DNA of 64,000 nt, taken from positions 76,382,435 to 76,446,434 of the forward strand of contig JALGPY010000006.1 in NCBI GenBank assembly GCA_023055425.1, given 5' to 3'. This document shows positions 48,000 to 60,124 of this stretch, piece after piece. Under the pieces are notes generated by a model. The model saw nothing but the letters and a program-made list of their open reading frames with translations, did no database searches and was not told the origin of the DNA. How positions within the stretch are numbered: position 1 is the first letter of the stretch; each line of letters begins with the position of its first letter. Made by a program: the position numbers and the translations under genes. Origin of the DNA: Linanthus parryae. Lineage: Eukaryota; Streptophyta; Magnoliopsida; Ericales; Polemoniaceae.

Positions 48000-48330
48000 C
48001 GTCGCGAACGGAGCACGGGAAGGCGGCGCGTGGGCTTCACGCGCCACCGACGCCGCCCCCACGCGCGGCCACGCGCCGCCACGCGCCGCACGCGCCCAAG
48101 GGCTGGCGGCGGCTGTGATGTGGCCCTAGGGCTGACGTGGCAGATGACGTGGCGGTGCCACGTCAGCAAGTGGCTGACGTGGCGATGACGTGGCGGGCTG
48201 ACGTGGCAGCTGACGTCAGCATAGGTGCTGACGTGGCATGCCACGTGGCATGCTGACGTGGCACATGGCCGACGTCGGCGCGTGGCGGAGGCGGACGCGC
48301 CCACGCGCGGCGGCGCGTGAGGGCGCGTGC
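48000..48330. repeat. GC-rich leader with ACGT-core motif array
   Basis: A GC island in AT-rich surroundings. From 48131 to 48280 there are eleven ACGT cores, mostly in TGACGTGGC or its complement GCCACGTCA, plus a CCACGTGG palindrome. Flanking it are CGCGCC/GGCGCG-rich runs. It lies in the Copia-like leader between the PBS and the interior. Confidence 0.88.
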
Positions 48331-51300
48331 GGCCTCCTTTGGCCGCCATTTTTCGTCCGGTTTTTTCCTAGGGACTCCAAATTAAATTTCCTATTTTGTG
48401 GATATTTTTTCATAATTTTTGGAGCGACGGAAAATTTTAGTAATTTCCAGATTAATTAATTAGTGTTTAGCACACTTCCCGTGGCAGTTTGACGACCTTA
48501 AACACACTGTTTTAAGCCCAAATTTTTTCTGGAGACTTAGGTCATTTTTTCCCTACGTTTTGCCATAGGTGGTGAGACCCTAAGTGGTAGGGAGCAATTT
48601 TCGATCTTTTTAGTTGATTAGATTATTGCTTATTAATTTCCAGTAATTATTGCTTAATTCCGGAAATTTCCAGAAAATTCCAGTATGTTTATTATATTGT
48701 TATACATGCTGTTGTGGGTTGAATGGATGTGTTTGGTGCATGGATGTGGCATAGATGTTTTATATTTTGGTTTTGGTTTTGGTTTTTGAATATGTAATCA
48801 AAATACGGCCTGCGTGTCGTGCCTCTCTATACTCTAGTGTCTTCTCTTCTCATCCACTCGCCTCTATGAGGTTACTTCTTATTAGAAATAAGATAGTTAG
48901 TAGAGATTGAAGATTGAAGCTTCAAGAGAGGTGGCCAAACCAAAAGCTATGGCGCAAGGTGCATGGAGCAATTAGACGGTCTAATGGAGCCTCAAGCTTG
49001 GAGTCCTCAAGTAGGCGAGATGGCATGAGATGGAGTCCAAGACTTGCTCAAGAAGTGCTCTCAATAGTGGGAGTGCACCTTAGGGGCCACATCCATTGCA
49101 TATTTATTTATGCTTATGCTTGTTTTATGTTATAACTGCGTGTGATTGGATATATATGTTTAACCTCGCATGCTAAAGAACTAAAACAAAAGAGCTCACA
49201 TGATGACATGATTAAAATTGATAGGAAATCACAAGTGATGAGATTTGATTCCTAGGATATACGCTAGGTTTTGGTGGAGTCCTTGTGAGGAACTATTATG
49301 TTTTAATCGATGTCACATGTTATTTTGGAGCTAAGTAAATGCTAGTGATTAACTTCCACAATGTCTCTATCAATCGTGTCTAAATCTAAACTGTAAAGGC
49401 TAAATGGTGACAACAACGACATGATAAGCCATCGTACTATGTAACCATCCGTTGGACATAGGTTGTCAGCCACCTACAAACATGGTCTAACCTGTGATGA
49501 ATAAGTTGTCACAGCAGCACATGCACATTATCTTTAGGCTCACCAATAGTGGGAGGCAGCAGTCAAGATAATGTCATAGAGCATGCTATGAAAAGGTGGG
49601 GAAATGACCTCATCAGCATGTTCATGACCACTTTTAAAATTTGTAGGAAGCCAAAGAGGAATCTTGGATCCACCTTAGCCATTTGTGTACATAAATTCTT
49701 AGCATTGGCTCATAATAATCCTACCTCTACTATGAGTTATGGCTCATGTCATGATATTGAGCACTCGACTTTACCGTCTGAGATTGATGCCATTTATGAT
49801 GAGAGAGTTAAGGGTTGTCAGGTACAAGCTATCCGATTTGCAATTTGTTGCAATCTCTGCCATGTTTCATGAAACGTTATATGACACAGTCTGTACGTGT
49901 CTGGATGTTTGGATAAGACCAAACATCAGTCTGTTCTAGGATCCAAGCAAAATAAGTTTGCCAAGAATACTAGTCCAGCATACTTCGGATGTCTAAGCAA
50001 TATATGATTGCTGAAGGCTATTGGAGAAGTATGATCATACTTAGTGAAGTATGATAGGCAGATATAGTCCCTATCCCGGTATTAGGACCAAGGCAACAGG
50101 TGGGGCAAGGATAAGGAAATTTAGGGGCAATATTGGTATAAGACCAAATAGCCCAAGACTGGCAAATGCAAAAGGGCAAAGGAATTTTCCTAAGACAAGA
50201 GAAAGGGCCAGATCTGGCAAATAAATTCTCGTCTAAGGATCCGTGTGATTATCTTTGAGGGAGTAGCCACCAAAATTTGTTTTGGTCACAGTTTTAAGTT
50301 TGGATATGGTTATATCATGGTGTTTGCGTTCTTAAGATTCTAGCATGAATGACGCCTCAGAATTCTTGGATGTCAACTTATGAGTATGACTTAAGATTCT
50401 GATATGTGGCGCGCTAGATTAAGACACACGATGATAGGAAAGGATGTTCAGGCTAGCTAGGGCATGCCTGCTTGGATTTTTCCCAAGGTACCCTTACCTG
50501 TGTGTGGTTCTTGCCGGACATAAAAGGCAGCACGCAAACCATCCAGTAGAGCATTAAGGACTACTGAGTCTTTTGGATATTATTCATTCTGTAGTTGTGT
50601 CCCATTAAATTGTTAAAGCTAAGACATGGTGCTTACTGCTCCATCACATTCGTAGATTATTGTCCACGTCTCAACTATGTGTGCTTGGGCCACATAAGTC
50701 TGAGGCACAAGGGTGCTTCAGACAGGTCTCTACGAAAGGTAGAAAAACCGCCTGGATAAAAGGATATGTCCTTGGCCAGAATGAGACTGGAAGTATCTAT
50801 CTTAGCAAGAGCTATGTGATGGAGAGAAGTAAGGCAGTTGGCTATTCCCACGCTCTAGCAAAAGGCTGTAGAGAATAGGAAGGAATAGGTTACTGTAAGA
50901 GATGGTCTGAAGTATGATAGAGCATGCAAAGTACAAGTTCCCTAATCGGAGGAGACACTTTGCTAAAACGACTATCAACAGACGCAACCATAAGTCCACC
51001 AAGTCTGTAGCCACTACACCCTACGAGATGTGGACCAAAAGGCAACCTGAATGAGGTCACCTTAGGCCATGGGGATCGGCAGCTTATGTACTAACTAAAT
51101 TTCAAGTCAGGAAGAGGTTCGTTGAGAAGTAAGTCTCTACGAAATAAAGGTTTCACTGGATGACACCCCATCCCTGAATGATCAACAGGAAATAGTTCCT
51201 ACGGATCTTCAGGACAGTGGGAGTAACATGCCTAGTGAACAAGCCCATCATAGATTATGACTATGAGGAGGAACCCTCTTTACGTAGGAACGCTCTTTGG

Positions 51301-54300
51301 AGCATATCCCGTCGATGATTTGACATCGAAAGGAAGACCATAAGGGTCACCATGCAAGAGAATGATGAACCTAGGATATTTTCCCAGGATATTTCATCGC
51401 CTGACAAGAAGGAATTGAAGGTTAGACCCTAGATTGAAGAAACGTATCTTCTCATGCTATTTGGAGCATCCTAGGGGTTGCGTATTTGAAATACAACAGC
51501 CGATAAGTAGTGTAACAAAATGGATTCGCGAGATATGTGATCTCTCATGAGATATGTCCATAATTAAGGGATATGTTCGTAGAGATGATGATCTCCACGA
51601 GCATGGAGGATACCGCTGGAAGATACCCGTTCATTAAATCGATTATGAGGAATTAGTCCCTCAAGGATCCTTTGAACAGTGGGAGTGACTTTCCAAGCAG
51701 GGTGCTCCATCCATAAGGGATGAAAGAAAATGATGATCCTCCTATGCAAAGGAATTGCTCATAAGGAGCATGCCCCATCGACTACTTGAGATCGAAGGGA
51801 TGATCTTAAGGATCACCTTGCATAAACGATAGGATAGAATCCTAAGCCTTATCGTTCCGTAATTATGAAGAATGAATAGTGAGATTTACAGGATGAATTA
51901 GAGTCTATAAAGGGCCAACCAAGTTTAAGGCTAGGTTGGATTTCCAACTGGATGGAAGACTATTGGAGATTAATGGATTTCCAAGGTCAATCAGAGACCC
52001 AGACGGAAGCGTGGTAAGGCATATGACTTGCATAGAAGCGAATAAGTCTACACTCATTCAGAGGATAGACATCGACGAGTTTGAGTCGATTCGACGAATT
52101 TGCGTCGGTTCAACGAGGTATCCTTCCCAAGGCTTTGGGTAATAAGGATTACGTTGATTCGCTTGGTAGTATTGATAGTTGTGGATCCATTCTCGATAAA
52201 CGTGATGACTGAATTTCTCAATGGAGAAATCCTAGAGGTGACTAAGGTCAAATGCACAGAATGTGTGCAAGCTAACTAAGTCCATATGGGATCTTAGCTA
52301 GTCCTCTGGACAGTGGTATTTCATCAGGGATCGTTTACTATATGTTTACGATAACAAATGGAAACCGCTGTGTATCACTCTTACTAGTAGAGAGTTGGTA
52401 ATCAAGTCACTTAATATCGATGACACACTATTGGCTAGTGAAGCTTAGGGATTGTTCGAGTCCCCTAAGGAGTAATTGTACTCATGTAGCTCAGCGCAAG
52501 ACTTTACGAGCCTAGGCATGTGCCCTGAGAGACACCATATAAGAATTGACCAGACAACCAGAGTGCCTGATGCAGTATGAGTCTTATATGCACTATGGTG
52601 TATACTCAGACCTAGCGAACGCTATGCAATCGGAAGAATTGGACTTCAGGATATTCCAATTTAAGATACAAGATTGTAACCAGGATACTATATATGATGG
52701 ATCACGTGCTATGACTATCGAAGAAGATGCTTCGACTAGTTAGCCACATATGCTAACTAGGGTGGGGACCTAGATGCACTTGGATCCGACTCAGGCTATC
52801 GTCCATGCTCGATGATAGACTCGCATGGAGCAAATGCAATATAAGTGTTGCATGATCATATGAGACCGCTCCATTGACCATGGAAGCGAAGCACGATTGC
52901 CTGTTCTGCCATAGGGCAGAAATGTGTTTAACTGAAAAGGGTTTCTTGTAAGCTTATGAGTTATCAACAAACCTATTACCATGAGTAGTGTTAGCATACG
53001 GCTATAACATTGCGGTAAATACAAACACATAGTCGAGGGTACTATTTCACAAAAGGTGAAATAACTACCTAGAGAGTAATCCTGGAGTGGATCGACTATG
53101 GGCCAGGATGTTGGCTCATCCCATTTCTAAACCACTTAAGAATTGTCTTTGTGGATATCTTTAGAGAATTGGGACTTGGTTGTCGATAACTAGCAATAGG
53201 ATTGATGAGAACACGAGACATTGATTGACTGGATTTTAATTGGATTTGTTTTAAGCAGCATGTTGTTTGATACATGTATGATATGTTACATTTCCGGTAC
53301 TAGCATAGAGCATGTCACGCAGACACTAGGTCGTCTCACTCACACGAGCGACCGCCTTCGCAATATCCTGGATATGTCTGGGTGTGGCGGAAGATGAGAC
53401 AGAATCCCGATAAGCGCTGAAAGCCTACGATAGGATATGAGATGCCTTCTTCATATGAGCATATGGCCTATGATAAGAGCTTGATGTCTATCAGTAGAGC
53501 TAGGAGCCTGTCAGACGGATTCAACTGTCGCATTGGAAGTAAGTTCCAAGGTGAGGTTGGTTATGGCCAATCGAACATGGTTATTACCCCGAACCATGTA
53601 TAGTCTGTGTAGAAGAGAAAGCCAGATGCGAGAGCTGATAATTGTTCACAATAGTGTGACGTCGCAGCACTCGGGCTGGTGGCCATAAGGGCTACCGGAT
53701 AGACATCTGCATAGTGGTCCTTTGCAAGGATAAGACATGCGCTCTGATCAGAGTCTAAACACTATGGCGCATATTCCCCCCTGAATAACGCGCGCTTATG
53801 AGTGACCATGAGGTGATGAGTAGAATTAGTCCCTGGGATTCCTCATCGTGTGAGCCTCGTCGATCATAGAAAGATGATTGACACTGTATACCCTTTGTAC
53901 TTACGTCTGTGTCATGAGGAGACGGGTCGGTGGTGCTACTTTGGCGTGACACCTTACGGCTATGGATGATTCGGCCTTCCGGACACAGCTGGGAAAGTAG
54001 CTGAGCCGAATCTGAGTGACACATGTATGTAAGGAAAGATTCTCGTTGCATCGCTCTTTATTATCTTCATTAGGCCCACCTGCAAGATCTTATGGGATCA
54101 TGTAGGATATGAAAATATAAAGGAGATGTGGACTCATTGGAGCATGGCCTTCGGGACATGGCAGGTGCTCATGATCCACGAGATGACAATCGGAGGAATC
54201 TGGGGAATACGAGAGTTACGGAGAGCATTATCACTGTTTTATGTTTTAAGGGTGCCTTCCTGCGCTGGCTATACGAGTTTGGTATGTGGATCTCCCGAGA

Positions 54301-54469
54301 GGGTGCCTTCCCATGCTGGCTATACGAGTTTGGTGTACGGATCTCCCGAAATGCAGGTACTCTCACCGGTCACACGCCAAGGCCACACAATACTCTTTTG
54401 TAGATGATAGAAAGTTGGAGATTGATGGAGACTAGATGAATTGTGCAACCCCACTGTGCGAGTGGGAGA
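48331..54469. other. Interior of the Copia-like element, decayed pol
   Basis: Only scraps of Copia pol can be read. Near 50990-51090 a frame gives TTPYEMWTKRQPE, then HLRPWGSAAYV, matching the end of the Copia integrase (TPYE-x-W, HL-x-x-WG). Stops interrupt every frame elsewhere. No RT YVDD motif was found. Confidence 0.6.
54249..54351 (+). repeat. Two tandem 51 bp copies
   Basis: AGGGTGCCTTCC...GGCTATACGAGTTTGGT...GGATCTCCCGA occurs twice in a row with a few changes, near the 3' end of the Copia-like interior. Confidence 0.9.
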
Positions 54470-54949
54470 TGTTAGCAATTGGTGCGCCCATGTGGGGTGC
54501 CCAATGTAATTATCGTAACCTTATGGGGTTAGTTGCACTAATGCACAAACTAGATGGGTTAGTAGCTAAGGCTCAAACCCTAGGGGTTCATGTGCAAACC
54601 TAGAAGAAGTTTTGCCTATATAAGGAGGCAGCCTCCTACACATTATATAGTGACTATAAGGCTATTCTAGAGAAAAAGGTTATTCTGTCTAGATTCATAC
54701 TAGTTGTAGAGAACCCTAGTCTCTCTCCAACTTCATCCAAGGAGGTGGAACGTGGTGTGGAAATCAGTGTTCGTCCTCGAGATTCACACTAGATTGGTGG
54801 GAGCAAGATCAAAGAGGAGGCGCGTGAAAGCAAGCAACACAACGATCATCCGCTGCATTAAGGAGCTTAGGAAGACAAGGTAAACACATGAATATTCCGC
54901 TTTAATTCATGTTGTAGATCTGAATGTGTTAGATCCTTCCTGCCCTTCA
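54470..54949 (+). repeat. 3' LTR of the nested Copia-like element
   Basis: Second 480 bp copy, followed by the duplicated CATGT. Confidence 0.95.
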
Positions 54950-55203
54950 CATGTATTGTAGGATGAACTGGTCACAAACCAGAAATATAAAAATGAGATA
55001 ACATAGCATTGACAGAAGAGTACACTTAAAAGAATTACGAGAGCACATGAGGTTACTACCTAACGATACGGTTAAACTAGTTCATTGAGTGGTAAGAACA
55101 GTAAAACATCAACATAATACTATCGAGATGAAGGCAAGCAATTATTGAGGCTTCAGAGTAGTGCGAGATTTTCGGGGACGCAGATTCTTTTAAGGGGGTA
55201 GGA
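54950..55203 (+). other. Gypsy body end with polypurine tract
   Basis: Continuation of the Gypsy interior after the nested element. It ends in a purine tract (about 55188-55203) that would prime plus-strand synthesis. Confidence 0.65.
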
Positions 55204-56144
55204 TGCAACACCCTGGAATTTTCTAAGGGTTGGAAATGCATTATTTTTTATAATATTGGGGTCACTGTGTAAACCTCCAACTGATATGTGGCAGTGTGGA
55301 AATGTCTGAATAAAAAAAACATGTGAGAAGAATACACCAAAGGGTATATCCTTACTGTTTCGGAAATTAGAAACAATTATCTAGTCTTAGCCTTGTAGTT
55401 CCTACTGCTACACCTAAAACCCAATTGATGTCACCTACCCATTCACCTTGTGGAAACCTCACCAATTAGGTGGAATAATGCTACTACAGCTTTCAGCATC
55501 AGCCTATATAAACCATTTCATTTACAAGCCCAAATCAGTTGTCGAAAAAAAACAAGAAGATCATTGAAATATAACATCCCTCCTTGCAAACACCACGACT
55601 TCTCCATCAAATTCGTAACCTTCTGTTGTCAGAGGCTCTTCTAGGCATGGATAAAAAATTAGCTCTATCAATTTCACCAATGGTGAAGTACCGAATCCAA
55701 TAGTGGCAAGTTGTGCAAGCGTATTGGGATAGATAACATCCTCTGTAACTTTGAAATATGCCGGATGCTAGAACTTTGGAAAGCTACCCCGCAAAAAATC
55801 TCCATAGCCGACGAGGTTGTTCGAGTAAGGAATCATCTTCGCTGATAATGAAACTAGGCTGGATATCACACACATGGAGGATTACTATTGTTTTCGTATT
55901 CCTGGGTCGTGGCTACATGCATTGGATATCATATGCTTGCCTTCGAACATGTAGGAAGCTAGTACTACTGTATAGGCTGATGATATAGTAGGGGTGTGCA
56001 CACATAAGGTCTAGTTTGTCTTGTTGGATTGTTTAAGTCTTATTTTTCGGAAGTCGATCTGGACCTCACAACTAACTCCGAGGTGGGATTTGGAACTTCT
56101 GTAAAAGGCTGTTGCGATGGTTATGAATTCTCTGAGGTATGTAA
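55204..56144 (+). repeat. 3' LTR of the Gypsy element, interrupted
   Basis: Aligns with the 5' LTR without the Copia solo insertion, TATA box at 55505-55512. Stops at 56144 where TGTAACACCGCC begins. Confidence 0.8.
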
Positions 56145-57082
56145 CACCGCCATCCTAGAGTGCTGGTGAATAACACTTGGATCCCCGAGGCTGTCCTGAG
56201 ATGCCCCCGCTGAGCACGGAAATGCTCTGCAATGAGAAATTCTAATGCTCTACTATGATACAGAATGAAAGAAAAAAAAAATTAAATAAAACTTATGATT
56301 ATAATCCCCGTTATCAGACGTGACATCTCCTATGTGTTTGTCTACTCCCTAACCTCCCGCGTGTTCACCTTCCAAAATGGAAGGCAATGACGCTACGACG
56401 TCATGTTCCCATGAATAAAATTGAATTTTAAAACATAGAAGATATAAATAACTTTGAAAGCGTTTAACATGATCTCATAATACATATACCATATGACGTG
56501 ACCCACATCCAAGATCAAAGAGAATGTTAAACCACTAAGTTAGATATCAATTTAAACTCAGCTGTGACATATCTAAACTCGGCTCCTTATAAGAGTATCC
56601 CTTTTTCCACTAAGACAAACTAGATCTTACGTGTGCACACTCCTACTGGATAGTCAGTCCAGAGAGTAGTTCTAGTTGCCCCCAGTCGGGAGCTAGCAAT
56701 GTACCGAAAAAAATCCTGTAGCCGAGTCCCATGTGTGTCTGCCACCGTATCAACTAGACATATAGAGACTGTAATGACCATATAAGGTCTAAAGTAATCA
56801 TGATTCCAATATTAATCAAGTAACTTAAATTCAAGCATGTTTCATAATCCAAGTCCATATTTATGTATGTATGTAAGCTTGATCCCTTGTCATTTATTTT
56901 ATGATCACAGTATCATAGATTCACACACACACGTCCGTATGTATGTATGTATGTATGTATGTATGTATGTATGTATGTATGTATGTATGTATGTATGTAT
57001 GTATGTATGTATGTATGTATGTATGTATGTATTCTAGCATTCTCTAAATAGAAAGTTAAGCATCATACATTTACCTAGTAGC
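56145..57082 (-). repeat. Inverted Gypsy LTR-like remnant
   Basis: Starts TGTAACACCGCC on the plus strand. The complement of about 56600-56690 (ACTACTCTCTGG, then GTGTGCACAC, then TCTAGTTTGTCTTAGTGG) resembles the Gypsy LTR near 44577-44640, so it is a related LTR in opposite orientation. Its far end was not found. Confidence 0.6.
56937..57032. repeat. (GTAT)n microsatellite, about 24 units
   Basis: Uninterrupted tetranucleotide run of about 96 bases. Confidence 0.98.
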
Positions 57083-58786
57083 TGACGCGATTCTCTACGC
57101 GTATGCGTAAGTGCACGGTCAAGTAATATAGGGGTGGTATTTCCACCCCAAGTTATCAATCCCACGAGGACAGACTTGAGATTATTTAATTAGTCGATTA
57201 ATTTAAAGTACGGTACAAGGAGTAAAGTTGAGTGATTAAAAGAGTTTTTGCCCCCAAACAAGCGACTGAATTAAAATAACAACTAGACTATTTTTTTGTG
57301 TTTTTTCTTAATTAATGAACAAATATGGAGAAACTAGGCGATTTCTAGATCACCTAGGGCTGTAGACAATTTTCGATTCAGCTATGTAACACGTCAATCC
57401 TTTTCTAATTCAGCCGGATAACACGCTATGACAATATCGTGTCAGTCTCATGTCATTTTATGTCTCGGTTAACTACAATCACCTTTCGGTATCATGTTGT
57501 CTACTAGTCTGTTCTAGCAAGTCATCTACTAGTTCGATAATGGGTCCTGTCATCCACCGTTTCACGGAGCAGCCGAACTACCGAATCTACCCACTAATGC
57601 CAATCCTAACACGTCTCCTTTTTGCTCTCGGTGATTTGGGGTTGTGATTCACGTCTCATCCTAGCTACTTAGAATCACTGTCTTGCATTCGCTAGCTAAT
57701 TAGTATTTCTGGGTCATGACTCCTTCAACACTAAGAATTAAGTGTAGCACGTGAACAATTGACAAGAACCCAATCAACATTAAGCAACATTTAATCCATG
57801 AAGAACCCTAGTTTTCATGAATGTAAATATCCTAATCAAGCCGTGTCAATAGACAAGATTCAATAATAAGTTCATGAAACTAATATTTATCCAAAGATCA
57901 AATCATAAAGCATGAAACAAGTCTTGAATCCGGGAATTTATCGTCTACATAAAACCCTAGGCTTTCATAGAGATGCCTAGGAAAACGTCTAGCTAATCTT
58001 TATCAAACTAGCAAAACTCATAAGTTTCTCCATAGAATGATTGAGAAGAGAAAAAGAACAAGATCAAACCCTATAAATCTCCAATGGTGGAGCTTGAGTT
58101 CTTCGTAGTCTCCGTCTTCGTTCTCCTCCGTCTTGATGTATGTGGCTTATCTTGATGTGCGTGCCTTGGATATTTGATCCCCTAGGTCGTTTTTAGATGT
58201 CCCCTAAGTGATTTCCCGTCATCAATTCTTCAAAATTACTTTCCAGCCCCAAAACTTTTTTTAATAAGTCTGCTTCTAGTTCGTGGGAATTAGAATCCAA
58301 TTCATGCGAATTACTTTCCAATTCCTTAAGAGTTATAGTCCAATATGTGGGAATTAAAGTCCAATTCGTGGGAATTGCTTCTGAATTGAATCTGCATTCT
58401 GCAACTCCATTCTAATTCGTGGGAATTGGATTCCAATTCATGGGAATTAGATGTTGCATTTCTTTTCTCAACTTAGCATGCAACTTCTTCTCCTCTCTTT
58501 CCTTGGCAATTTCTTCATGCTCTTCCATGTCCGAAGCTCGTTTTCGGTCTTTGAACTTCTCCTGAGCCTCCGGTACCTTCAACTCACAACACGAGCACAC
58601 CAGCATCATATATGAGAATAAAATAGCTCAAAATAGTACCAAAACGCCGGGATTTGCGATTAAATGTTCAAAGCTAAACTTCTATATTTTCACCACTTTC
58701 ATAGTGAAAAACTCAGAATATTAACCTGGGAATCACACAAAACGGCATAAAACGTGCAAGAAATATAACTCTATAGAGAGTTATCA
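57083..58786 (-). repeat. 3' LTR of a Tat/Ogre-type Gypsy element
   Basis: On the minus strand it starts TGATAACTCTC and ends AATCGCGTCA, and is directly preceded by a purine tract (AGTGTGGGGGATT, complement of 58787-58799), which marks it as the 3' LTR. The far end holds the ACTTGACCGTGCACTTACGC block common in Tat-lineage LTRs. Size about 1.7 kb. Confidence 0.7.
58270..58460. repeat. Degenerate GTGGGAATTA/CCAATTC repeats
   Basis: Short units around TTCGTGGGAATTAGAATCCA recur about six times with decay inside the LTR. Confidence 0.7.
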
Positions 58787-59524
58787 AATCCCCCACACTA
58801 CTTTTTTACGCGTCCCGAGCAAAATCAAGTCTCACACCACATTTCAATCCACCGTATTGCATACAAATCCAATAGCCATGTGACACAAACAACACACACA
58901 CGATGCGGTCTACATGTTTATACAATGAAAATAGATTATAAACAATGCAAATATTAAAACAACACATATTTTTTTCTTCTTTTCTTTTGTGAGATCGGGC
59001 AATCTCAATTAGTTCAAACCGGTTATCATGGAGTGATGAGAAATCTTGAAATAAGGCGTGAATTGAACCTTAACTTGACAACGAGAATTTCGCTTAGATT
59101 GTATAGAGAGGCTAGCCTTACTAAGTACAATAATAACCTACATATTCGCTTGTGCCGACAAAATATGAGGCTACTCTAGGCTAAGCCACGTTCAAGGTCC
59201 GAGCTCCTATTCCACTAACGGTTTAGAATGTTAGGCTTAGGGACGTAAGGATAATCATGATGAAATAAGTCTTAAAGCGTCACAGTCTTACAATTAAATT
59301 CCCATCTCACACACCCTCACCACGATGATAGAAACCGCAACCTGAAACTCACCATCTCCGGCCCTCGATTCCTTCAAACCCCGGTACAATTACGATCTCC
59401 GTGGCCACCGTCATGAATCGTGCGTGAAATGAACACCGCCGTAATTGAAAAAAACTCTTCCACCACTCGTTCTCCATTAAGCTCCCATTTATTCCGTTAT
59501 TTCATCTCTCATTTTTTTCATTTC

Positions 59525-59526
59525 TT

Positions 59527-59609
<83 letters not shown>

Positions 59610-59614
59610 TTTTA
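59525..59614. repeat. (TTTA)n microsatellite, about 22 units
   Basis: Uninterrupted tetranucleotide run of about 88 bases. Confidence 0.98.
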
Positions 59615-60124
59615 ATTTTTTTTTCAATCTCTCAATATCCCAAAATGCTGCAATAATTATACCCGAGTGGTCTTCCAAGAGTAGCTAAGCAAATATGAAC
59701 AAGGGGTAGGAAATAACCAAAATGATGAATATGTATCACACACAAGATCCATCTCCCCCTAATCCCGGTTAAGTACACGATGTCACCAAACGAACCGCAA
59801 ACAATCAAAGAACATGTATGGGGGTGGAGTCGTCGCAAATGCAATCTCTATGTCCGTAGTCAACAATCGACACCCCCACACTAGCATATATCCATTCCCC
59901 CTCTCGCGTAGTCAAATAGATGTAAATTTCGTGCCTAATTCAACCGATTCTCCTACACCCTGATGATGAAAAAAAACGATCCCTAGCACGAACCACCAAT
60001 GAAAATAAACCAACCCCATTTTCGTGCGGATTAAATGTCACACACTCACGACTCTCCACACTTGTGATCCATGGTGTAATGACATTGACCACTGCCACAC
60101 CGAAGTGCCCAAGCCTGCTCACTC

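Larger units (their letters stand above)
47196..54949 (+). mobile_element. Young non-coding Copia-like element, nested
   Basis: 480 bp LTRs (47196-47675 and 54470-54949) start TGTTAGCAATTGG, end CCCTTCA and differ at three positions. The 5 bp duplication CATGT flanks the element (47191-47195 and 54950-54954). A PBS follows the 5' LTR and a PPT (GAGTGGGAGA) precedes the 3' LTR. The 6.8 kb interior has no frame over about 110 codons, so the element must have moved with enzymes supplied by another copy. Confidence 0.92.
42394..56144 (+). mobile_element. Ty3/Gypsy element, decayed, host of nested insertions
   Basis: Two related LTR copies start TGTAACATCC (42394) and TGCAACACCC (55204), each with a TATATAAA box about 300 bases in. 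The 3' copy is preceded by a purine tract (TTTTAAGGGGGTAGGA). Between them are a gag zinc-knuckle remnant and otherwise unreadable sequence. The 5' LTR was split by a Copia solo LTR and the body by a complete Copia-like element. The 3' LTR stops at 56144 against another TGTAACACC sequence. TGTAACA ends and the gag motif suggest a chromovirus, but no integrase or chromodomain could be read. Confidence 0.8.

Noticed and set aside
47993..48459. Ala/Arg/His-rich frames over the GC island
   Set aside because: Frames arise from the ACGT-motif array and GC-rich sequence; no known domain.
54126..54407. Two overlapping plus-strand frames of about 90 codons
   Set aside because: They cover the 51 bp duplication in a non-coding element interior; no similarity recognised.
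56937..57032. CRISPR-like regular repeat
   Set aside because: Plain tetranucleotide microsatellite in a plant genome; no spacers.
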